Assembly: GCA_031281765.1 (NCBI GenBank)
Contig: JAITEX010000170.1
Coordinates: 1 to 17,163 of the forward strand
DNA from: Eubacteriales Family XIII. Incertae Sedis bacterium
GTDB taxonomy: Bacteria > Bacillota > Clostridia > Peptostreptococcales > Anaerovoracaceae
Length of the DNA stretch: 17,163 nucleotides
Direction: 5' to 3'
Shown: in pieces, positions 1-5,470 of the stretch
How positions within the stretch are numbered: the stretch's first letter is position 1
Layout of the letters: each line of letters starts with the position of its first letter
Notes under the pieces: generated by a model
What the model saw: the letters and a program-made list of their open reading frames with translations, nothing else
Database searches by the model: none
Told to the model about the DNA's origin: nothing
Program-made: the position numbers and the translations under genes

Positions 1-178
1 CCGGCCCGTCCGCGGCGACCTCCTTGCCGTCCTCGTCACCGGCGCGTATAACTATTCAATGGCCTCGCATTACAACCGCATTCCGAAGCTGCCGATAGTA
101 ATGATAGCGACGGACGGAATAGGCCGCCTCATCGTCCGGCGCGAAACCTACGCCGATCTGCTCACCTGCGAAACCTGA
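1..178 (+). CDS. lysA: Diaminopimelate decarboxylase, C-terminal end (partial)
   Basis: This is the last 58 codons of a gene entering from the left; the frame starts at base 2 and ends with TGA at 176-178. The translation contains TGAYNYSMASHYNRIPK followed by LIVRRETYADLL, which matches the C-terminus of PLP-dependent diaminopimelate decarboxylase (commonly GAY.YSMASNYN...RLIVRRE). The enzyme decarboxylates meso-diaminopimelate to L-lysine in the cytoplasm, the last step of lysine synthesis. The Tyr of the GAYNYSMAS segment belongs to the conserved substrate/PLP-site region of the fold type III decarboxylases. There is no start codon inside the window, so the length cannot be judged. The piece ends cleanly with family-like residues, so the gene is probably intact. 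No clear intrinsic terminator follows it. Confidence 0.85.
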   Translation, partial: RPVRGDLLAVLVTGAYNYSMASHYNRIPKLPIVMIATDGIGRLIVRRETYADLLTCET

Positions 179-355
179 TAACGCAATACCTTCAGGTTCC
201 CACTCTGTCCGCATATCAGGACGCCCTTGCTCCGCCACCCGCCGAAACGGGCAGTAAACACGCCGGGAAAATCGACTGATATAATAGTGAAATGAAGGCC
301 ATGAATAACGCCGGAAGTCTGATAGTTCCTCACCTGAGTAAAGTCATTGAATCCG

Positions 356-408
356 ATTTATAATTGGCTATAACTCGCATAAAAAATGAGTTATAGCCAA
401 TTATAAAT
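356..408. repeat. Inverted repeat 1, operator-like (21-bp perfect arms)
   Basis: The left arm 356-376 and right arm 388-408 are exact reverse complements over 21 bp, separated by 11 bp. The arm core is TATAATTGGCTATA (359-372), and its complement TATAGCCAATTATA lies at 392-405. The same 14-bp core recurs in the second repeat next to the promoter. As RNA it could form a hairpin, but no T-run follows the stem, so it is not an ordinary terminator. The shared cores suggest a protein-binding site; the binding protein is unknown. Confidence 0.8.
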
Positions 409-443
409 TAATATAAAAACTAATTATTCTTGAAAAATCAATG

Positions 444-472
444 TTGACATAAAGAATGAAGAGACGTATAAT
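444..472 (+). promoter_or_regulatory. Consensus sigma-70/sigma-A promoter of the ATPase gene
   Basis: TTGACA at 444-449 and TATAAT at 467-472 are both perfect consensus hexamers with the optimal 17-bp spacing. The -10 is the first six bases of the left arm of inverted repeat 2. A start near 479 gives a 5' leader of about 50 bases that contains the right arm of the repeat and the ribosome binding site. A promoter this strong needs a brake, and the repeats are the obvious candidate. Confidence 0.8.
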
Positions 473-514
473 TGGCTATATCAAGTATTAAAATAAATGT
501 TATAGCCAATTATA
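467..514. repeat. Inverted repeat 2, operator-like, overlapping the -10 box
   Basis: The left core TATAATTGGCTATA (467-480) and right core TATAGCCAATTATA (501-514) are perfect 14-bp complements with a 20-bp spacer. The two cores are centred 34 bp apart, nearly the same as the 33 bp in the first repeat, or about three helical turns. The left core contains the -10 TATAAT of the promoter, and the right core ends just before the ribosome binding site GGAGGG (517-522). A protein bound here would be expected to block transcription initiation. Confidence 0.8.
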
Positions 515-527
515 TCGGAGGGATGAA

Positions 528-1946
528 ATGGCGATTATAGGGCGAAATCATGAGCGTGAAATGTTGAACAGGCTTGAAAGCTCTGGGAAATCTGAATTTC
601 TTGCGGTATACGGACGCAGGCGGGTCGGCAAGACCTATCTCATCAAAGAGCATTTTAATGGGAAATTCGCTTTTTATGTGACCGGAGCGATGAATACCTC
701 GGAAATCGGGTATAGGGAACAGCTTGACAATTTTGCCGAAGCGTTATTTGAATACGGAGCGCCCGAAAAACCGAAATTAGGTAGTTGGGCGGAGGCGTTC
801 CGGGCTCTTCGCGCACTCATCGAGCAATCGCTTGCTCCGGGCAAAAAAGTGATTTTTATTGACGAAATGCCGTGGTTGGATACTCCGCGGTCGAAATTCA
901 TTTCGGCGTTAGACTATTTCTGGAATAGCTTTGCGTCAAGCAGAAAGGATGTACTGCTTATAGCCTGCGGGTCTGCGACGTCATGGATAGTCAAGAAAAT
1001 CCTCCAAAACAGGGGTGGGCTTCACAATCGCGTAACGATGCGAATGCATATAGAACCTTTTACGCTTGCTGAATGTGAACAGTATTACGCGGCGAACGGA
1101 ATCGTTATGAACAGGTATCAGATGGTAGAGTCATATATGATTCTCGGCGGCATTCCGTATTATCTCAGCCTGCTTGATTCGCGCAAGAGCTTGTACGAAA
1201 ACATCGATAATTTGTTTTTTTCACAAAGGGCTTTGCTGGAAGGGGAGTATAAGGCGCTCTATGAATCCCTATTTAATGAAGCAAGCGCGCATCTGTCCAT
1301 TGTGGCTGCGCTTGCGAAAAAAGCAAAGGGACTGAATAGAAAAGAGATAGAAAACGCGACCGGGCTTACGGACGGCGGCGGATTGACGAGAGCGCTTGAT
1401 GAGCTTGCATTGTCGGGGTTTATACGAAAATACCGGGCATTCTCAAACAAGAGCAAAGGCGCCATCTTTCAATTGATAGACCCATTTACGCTTTTTCATT
1501 ATAAATTTATATCCCGGAACAACGATCCGCATTTCTGGCAGAAGTATAGCATTACTCCCGGCCATGCGGCGTGGAGCGGTTATGCCTTTGAGATGGTTTG
1601 CCTGAGCCATGCGGAAAATATTATACGAAAAATAGGCGCGGGAAACGCCCTTACAAATATATGGTCCTGGAAGAGCGATAAGAGTAAACCGGGCGCGCAG
1701 ATAGATTTGGTCGTTGACCGTTCAGATGGGGTCATAAGCCTCTGCGAAATGAAATATCTGAATACGGAAGTAGTTGTCAACGCCGGATACGCAAAGGAAT
1801 TGCGGAATAAACGCGCGGCATTTCAGGCCGAAACCAAAACACGCAAGGCGCTCCATACCGTATTGGTGACGACTTACGGACTGATAAACAATGAATACGC
1901 TTCCGAGATCCAGACGCTTGTGACCATGGATGATTTGTTCAGATGA
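528..1946 (+). CDS. DUF234-type ATPase with winged helix and PD-(D/E)XK-like C-terminus
   Basis: A 472-residue P-loop ATPase of the archaeal-type ATPase/DUF234 group. Walker A is GRRRVGKT (residues 29-36), Walker B is VIFIDE (108-113), and a sensor-like segment LLIACGSA follows. Residues about 250-310 look like a winged helix (LNRKEIENATGL...ALDELALSGFI). The C-terminus carries a plausible nuclease triad: E355 (AFEMV), D393 (QIDLVVD) and E407-x-K409 (CEMKY), as expected for a PD-(D/E)XK fold. The start ATG follows GGAGGG with 5-base spacing. The physiological role of this family is poorly known. The gene is visibly more AT-rich than its neighbours and sits alone between two metabolic genes, which suggests acquisition by transfer. 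It overlaps the end of pgi by 8 bp. DNA cleavage is inferred from the motif only. Confidence 0.85.
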   Translation: MAIIGRNHEREMLNRLESSGKSEFLAVYGRRRVGKTYLIKEHFNGKFAFYVTGAMNTSEIGYREQLDNFAEALFEYGAPEKPKLGSWAEAFRALRALIEQSLAPGKKVIFIDEMPWLDTPRSKFISALDYFWNSFASSRKDVLLIACGSATSWIVKKILQNRGGLHNRVTMRMHIEPFTLAECEQYYAANGIVMNRYQMVESYMILGGIPYYLSLLDSRKSLYENIDNLFFSQRALLEGEYKALYESLFNEASAHLSIVAALAKKAKGLNRKEIENATGLTDGGGLTRALDELALSGFIRKYRAFSNKSKGAIFQLIDPFTLFHYKFISRNNDPHFWQKYSITPGHAAWSGYAFEMVCLSHAENIIRKIGAGNALTNIWSWKSDKSKPGAQIDLVVDRSDGVISLCEMKYLNTEVVVNAGYAKELRNKRAAFQAETKTRKALHTVLVTTYGLINNEYASEIQTLVTMDDLFR

Positions 1947-3147
1947 GCGCCATCATTTCGCGTTTGTAGGCTTCGACGCCGGGTTGGTTGAACGGGTCGA
2001 CGCCCATAAGGATGCCCGTGACGCCGCAGACGATTTCGAAGAATTGTACGGCTTCGCCGAAGCTGCGCGCGCTCATGTCCGGCAGGTCGATGACGGTTAC
2101 GGGTATGTTCGCCGAGCGATGGGCAGCTAAGGTCCCGCGCAGGGCGGCCTCGTTGAAGCGGTTCATATCGCCGAGTTCCGCCGGCGGCTTTACGATGCGC
2201 AGAAAGGTCTCGCTGAATATCTGGTTCCCTTCCTGCAGAAACTGCCCGAGCGAATGCAGGTCGCGCGTAAAGACGACGCCGACGGGCAGCATGCCCTTGC
2301 CGTCCTTGCCCTCGCTTTCCCCGTAAAGCTGCAGCATCCAATCCGTAAACGAGGCGGCGGCCGGTTCAAAGGCCGCAATCACTTCGACGGCCTTGCCGGA
2401 ATCCTGAATAGCCTTTCTGACGCAGGCGAGGCGCACAGCCCCGGCAAGCGCGGTCTCCGGCGCCCCCATGACCGCGCGCGCGCCGCTGACGATTTCGCGT
2501 ATATCGATTCCGGCTACGGCGAGCGGCAGCAGTCCCACGGGCGTCAGCACGGAATAGCGTCCCCCGATGTCGGAGGGGATGGGGAAAGACTTCCAGCCGC
2601 GTTCGTCGGCCATCGCTTTCAGCTTGCCGCCCTGCGGGTCGGTGACGACGTAGGTGCGCGCGTCGGCCCCGGCCTCCCCGTATTTCCGGATAAGCAGGCT
2701 GCGCAGCAGGTCAAAGGCCGTGCCCGGCTCGAGCGTCCCGCCTGACTTGCTGATATGGCAGATGGAAATATCGTCGCCTTCGATTCGTTTGAGCAGGGCG
2801 GCATGATAGGCCGCGCTCAAATTGAATCCGGCGAATTCGATACGCGGGTGTTCCTCCGCGCTCCCGTCCGCTATCCCGCCGCCGATGAAGTCGAGGGCGG
2901 CTTTCGCGCCGAGGTAGGAGCCGCCGATGCCGATGACGACGAATACGCCGCTGTCCGCGCGTATCTTCGCGGCGGCCTGCTCAATATCGGACATAGCCTC
3001 GTCCGTCAGGCGTTCGGCGTAATTCACCCAGCCCGTAAACGGCATCGCTTCGGCCCTGAGCGCGCGCAGCGCTTCGCCGGCCCCGGCCGCGCAGGCATCC
3101 GCCGCGGTTAGTATGCTGTCGCCTGTTTCATAGTTCACGTTTATCAT
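1939..3147 (-). CDS. pgi: Glucose-6-phosphate isomerase
   Basis: A cytoplasmic enzyme that interconverts glucose-6-phosphate and fructose-6-phosphate. Recognisable segments in order are VVIGIGGSYLGAKAALDFIG, SKSGGTLEPG (sugar-phosphate loop, usually SKSGTTTEP), SDIGGRYSVLTPVG (matching the first PGI signature), DLHSLGQFLQEGNQ (catalytic Glu region) and GILMGVDPFNQPGVEAYK (matching the second signature). At 402 residues it is shorter than the roughly 450 of the Bacillus enzyme as I recall it. The differences are a shorter N-terminus, a missing stretch after SETFLRIVKP, and an end at KREMMALI without the usual GKPGFEE-type tail. AGGAGG lies a few bases upstream of the ATG. Its 3' end overlaps the convergent ATPase gene by 8 bp, so the short tail may result from that junction. 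Key active-site regions remain, so it is probably active. Confidence 0.93.
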   Translation of the reverse strand: MINVNYETGDSILTAADACAAGAGEALRALRAEAMPFTGWVNYAERLTDEAMSDIEQAAAKIRADSGVFVVIGIGGSYLGAKAALDFIGGGIADGSAEEHPRIEFAGFNLSAAYHAALLKRIEGDDISICHISKSGGTLEPGTAFDLLRSLLIRKYGEAGADARTYVVTDPQGGKLKAMADERGWKSFPIPSDIGGRYSVLTPVGLLPLAVAGIDIREIVSGARAVMGAPETALAGAVRLACVRKAIQDSGKAVEVIAAFEPAAASFTDWMLQLYGESEGKDGKGMLPVGVVFTRDLHSLGQFLQEGNQIFSETFLRIVKPPAELGDMNRFNEAALRGTLAAHRSANIPVTVIDLPDMSARSFGEAVQFFEIVCGVTGILMGVDPFNQPGVEAYKREMMALI

Positions 3148-3173
3148 GGTCGCTCCTCCTCTTATTTCCTCTT

Positions 3174-3204
3174 ATTCTACCAAATTTACGGGTTCATGTG
3201 TCAG
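3174..3204 (-). promoter_or_regulatory. Probable pgi promoter
   Basis: Read on the minus strand there is an extended -10, TGG then TAGAAT (3179 down to 3174), preceded by CTGACA (3204-3199) at a somewhat long 19-bp spacing. The extended -10 could compensate for the spacing. It lies about 27 bases upstream of the pgi start. Confidence 0.45.
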
Positions 3205-3240
3205 AATCATGAAGTTTCCACAACGATACTGTGATACTCC

Positions 3241-3269
3241 TTGTTTTCCGCCGGAAAGGGCTATAGAAT
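3241..3269 (+). promoter_or_regulatory. Probable promoter of the NlpC/P60 gene
   Basis: TTGTTT (3241-3246) and TAGAAT (3264-3269) are spaced 17 bp apart. A start near 3276 leaves a leader of about 32 bases before the GTG start. It also argues against the upstream ATG at 3275, which would sit at the very 5' end of the transcript without a ribosome binding site. Confidence 0.4.
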
Positions 3270-3307
3270 GGAGAATGTATGATGGAATAATAACAGCGGA
3301 GGAATGC

Positions 3308-4471
3308 GTGCTGAGAAAAATAGCAATAATAACATTGATAATGATACTGACGGTCAGTTCATCCGTCTGTGTTTCCTATGCGGCAAAATACAGCAGCAGC
3401 GATTTGGCGGGGGCCAAGCAGAAAACGCAGTCCGCGAAGTCCGCGCTCGACGCCGCGCAGCAGGCGCAAGCGGCCGTGCAGGCGGACGTGGACGCGCTGC
3501 AGAAAAAGATAAACGCGAGCGTGGCCCGGCTTACGAACCTGAACAATAAAATAGCCGAGACGCAATTGAAAATGGAAGAGCTGTCGGAGAAGCTGTTCGA
3601 CCTTGAAGAACAGCTGAGTACGCAGCAGAGCGATTTGAACACGTGGCTCCGGCAGATGTATCTGACCGGCAACACGAACATGGTAGACGTATTGCTGACA
3701 TCCGAAAATTTCATGGACCTTATCAGCAATATGGATATGGTCAAACGCATCTACGATTTCGATATGCAGATCATGCGCGAAATCCAGGAGAAGCAGGATG
3801 AGATAGAAAAGAACAAGGAAGAGCTGAAAGAGACGAGCGCTTCGCTGGCCGAACAGAAAGAGTCTGTCGAGCAGGAGAAGCAGACGCTGACGGCGGATCA
3901 GAAAGTCCTGGAAGCCGAGTTGACGAAAGCCGGCAAGAGTACGAAGGCCGCGAAAGACGCCTACAACAAGGCGATGGCGACCCAGTCGTCTATCGCGAGC
4001 AGTATCGCGCGGCAGAGCGTATCCTCCGGAAGCGGCTCATCGGGCGGCGGGAGTTCGCCCTCCTACAGCAGCAATCCCGGCGAAGCGCTCACGAGCGCTG
4101 ACTTCCAAAAAATACTTGCCGAAGCGAACAAGCACCTCGGAAAGAGATATGTCTATGGGGCGAGCGGGCCGAACACCTTTGATTGTTCCGGGTTTGTCTC
4201 CTACGTATACAGCCACGCCCTCGGCATCGGCCTGTCGCGTTCCGCGCAGGGCATGGCGGGTTCCGTCAATAAAATCAGGGGGTCGGAGCGGCAGCCCGGC
4301 GACTTAGTCTTCTTCACGGGGACATCGAGCCATGCCTATATCTCCCATGTCGGCATCTATGTCGGCGGCGGCCGCATGATCCACGCGAGCAGCACCGGCC
4401 GGGGCGTCGTCTACGACGATCTGGACGATTCCTATTACGCGAGCAAGCTCTACTGTTACGGCCGCGTTTAA
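3308..4471 (+). CDS. Secreted NlpC/P60 peptidoglycan endopeptidase with coiled-coil N-terminus
   Basis: Predicted 387-residue secreted cell-wall hydrolase, with a layout like CwlO/PcsB-type proteins. I chose GTG 3308 because GGAGGA lies at 3298-3303 and it starts directly with a signal peptide (VLRKIAIITLIMIL...SYAA). The open frame extends upstream to 3146, but that part has no signal peptide. Residues about 30-235 are charged, Gln- and Lys-rich heptad-like coiled coil. A Ser/Gly linker (about residues 238-256) follows, then the NlpC/P60 domain to the end. The catalytic residues are visible: Cys293 (FDCSGF), His347 (SHVGIY) and His359 (IHASS). The family cleaves peptide stems, typically D-Glu to diamino acid bonds. 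Coiled-coil N-termini in this group often take part in regulation, for example through FtsEX; the partner here is unknown. The gene is monocistronic, with a hairpin terminator downstream. Confidence 0.9.
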   Translation: MLRKIAIITLIMILTVSSSVCVSYAAKYSSSDLAGAKQKTQSAKSALDAAQQAQAAVQADVDALQKKINASVARLTNLNNKIAETQLKMEELSEKLFDLEEQLSTQQSDLNTWLRQMYLTGNTNMVDVLLTSENFMDLISNMDMVKRIYDFDMQIMREIQEKQDEIEKNKEELKETSASLAEQKESVEQEKQTLTADQKVLEAELTKAGKSTKAAKDAYNKAMATQSSIASSIARQSVSSGSGSSGGGSSPSYSSNPGEALTSADFQKILAEANKHLGKRYVYGASGPNTFDCSGFVSYVYSHALGIGLSRSAQGMAGSVNKIRGSERQPGDLVFFTGTSSHAYISHVGIYVGGGRMIHASSTGRGVVYDDLDDSYYASKLYCYGRV

Positions 4472-4493
4472 GCCGGGAAATTAAAATACACAC

Positions 4494-4532
4494 AAAAAAA
4501 CGGGATTGTGAATGTACCGCAATCCCGTTTTT
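4494..4532. terminator. Bidirectional intrinsic terminator
   Basis: The stem CGGGATTG (4501-4508) pairs with CAATCCCG (4520-4527). It is flanked by seven A's (4494-4500) on the left and TTTTT (4528-4532) on the right, extending the pairing to 13 bp. It serves the NlpC/P60 gene on + and the adhesin/DUF5996 unit on -, whose last stop codon is 15 bp away. Confidence 0.9.
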
Positions 4533-4546
4533 CTTACAGCAACAGT

Positions 4547-5470
4547 TTATTTGAGCTTTGGGCTGCCCTTTTCAATAATAAGCGGCTTCTCTATCCAGTC
4601 GCAGGCGTTCCAACCCTGGCCTTTCGAAAATATCTCATAGCCGCTCTTCCAAAACTCCTGCAGGGCGGCCGACGGGTCCGCGTAGGACAGGACATCGCGG
4701 AGGGTAAAGAAAAACTCCGATTTTGCGGTGCTGTACACGGCTTTGTCCGGCCGTATGCCCGCGTCCGTATAGTCCTTTGTCGGGAAGGGGTAGGTGAGGA
4801 TATAGAAGGATGGCTCCGCCACATTCGGGTCTCCGGGCCAGAACCCGAATTCCATCATGTTCTCATCGAAGGCTACGGCCTCTATAATGCCGGCGCCCGG
4901 CCAGGGGGCTTCCTCGCCGCCGAACAGTACGCCCGTCATATCGAAGGTCCCCCAGAAGAAGGACGGCAGGATGCGTTTGCCGCGGAAGGGCGCAATGAAT
5001 TTGTAGATTTCCTCGTAAGCGAACACGTTCATGCGGAAGAAATCGATGGCCGCGTCGCGGTCGTATTTTCGCGGTTCGTGGTCCTCGTCGAACGGCGTCG
5101 TCACGGACATCTCCTGCGGCCCCGGATATATCTCCGTACCGCACATCACATCGCTGAGGCTGTTCGTGAAATCCCCGAAGTACCTGCTGACCGGCGTACC
5201 GGATATAAGCGGAAACGCGCTCTCCCTGCCGGACACGGTCGAAACGCTTATCTCGCTCTCATAGAGGTTCAGGTCGATGGCGAAAGCGTCCTCGCCGTTC
5301 GGAATCAGGCCCGTCGTAAACCCCCTCGGCGTGATCTGCAAAAGCACGTGGTTCCACTCGGGCTGCGCTTCCATACGCGAGAGCTTCACCTTGCCCATCA
5401 TCTGCAGCAGCAGATGCAGCGTCTCGGCGGTATCCTGCCATTCAGTATACTTTCTGATGTTCAGTTCCAT
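4547..5470 (-). CDS. DUF5996 family protein
   Basis: A 307-residue protein that I recognise from the family pattern. The N-terminus has W..TAETLHLLLQMMGKVKLS, then EWNHVLLQITPRGFTTGLIP and DAFAIDLNLYESEISVST. Later come RDAAIDFFRM, LPSFFWGTFDMTGVLFGG and AVAFDENMMEFGFWPGD, followed by PSFYILTYPFP. These are typical of the DUF5996 group, whose function is unknown to me. No signal peptide or membrane segment is visible, so it is probably cytoplasmic. Its ATG (5468-5470) lies inside the last codons of the adhesin gene, giving a 10-base overlap, and GAAGG precedes it at 7 bases. Translation is therefore probably coupled to the adhesin. The pairing of a cytoplasmic protein with a wall-anchored adhesin is odd. 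The terminator at 4494-4532 ends the unit. Confidence 0.8.
   Translation of the reverse strand: MELNIRKYTEWQDTAETLHLLLQMMGKVKLSRMEAQPEWNHVLLQITPRGFTTGLIPNGEDAFAIDLNLYESEISVSTVSGRESAFPLISGTPVSRYFGDFTNSLSDVMCGTEIYPGPQEMSVTTPFDEDHEPRKYDRDAAIDFFRMNVFAYEEIYKFIAPFRGKRILPSFFWGTFDMTGVLFGGEEAPWPGAGIIEAVAFDENMMEFGFWPGDPNVAEPSFYILTYPFPTKDYTDAGIRPDKAVYSTAKSEFFFTLRDVLSYADPSAALQEFWKSGYEIFSKGQGWNACDWIEKPLIIEKGSPKLK

Larger units (their letters stand above)
179..527. other. Intergenic region between lysA and the ATPase gene
   Basis: About 350 bases without a convincing gene. The first half (179-355) still has the base composition of the neighbours. It holds an extended -10 box on + (TG at 277-278, TATAAT at 280-285) with no good -35 and no gene behind it, only a 23-codon frame from 292 to 363. 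The second half (356-514) is strongly AT-rich and holds the two inverted repeats and the ATPase promoter listed separately. A weak minus-strand frame (333 down to 148) is not supported as a gene. Confidence 0.6.

Noticed and set aside
148..333. A 61-residue minus-strand frame with a VDFPGVFT segment that faintly recalls a HicB N-terminus
   Set aside because: The likeness is only a few residues, the frame runs into lysA, no good ribosome binding site was seen, and the rest does not fit HicB.
356..408. Inverted repeat 1 as a CRISPR repeat or a transposon end
   Set aside because: There is no regular spacer array. No copy of the core flanks the other side of the ATPase gene, so it does not look like a terminal inverted repeat.
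356..408. Inverted repeat 1 as the lysA terminator
   Set aside because: The stem is AT-rich with no T-run after it and lies about 180 bases beyond the stop; the same core recurs at the downstream promoter, which points to a DNA-binding site.
3146..3307. Longer N-terminus of the NlpC/P60 protein from ATG 3146 or 3275
   Set aside because: The extra residues have no signal peptide or family match, overlap the pgi start and the likely promoter, and GTG 3308 has the ribosome binding site and a perfect signal peptide.
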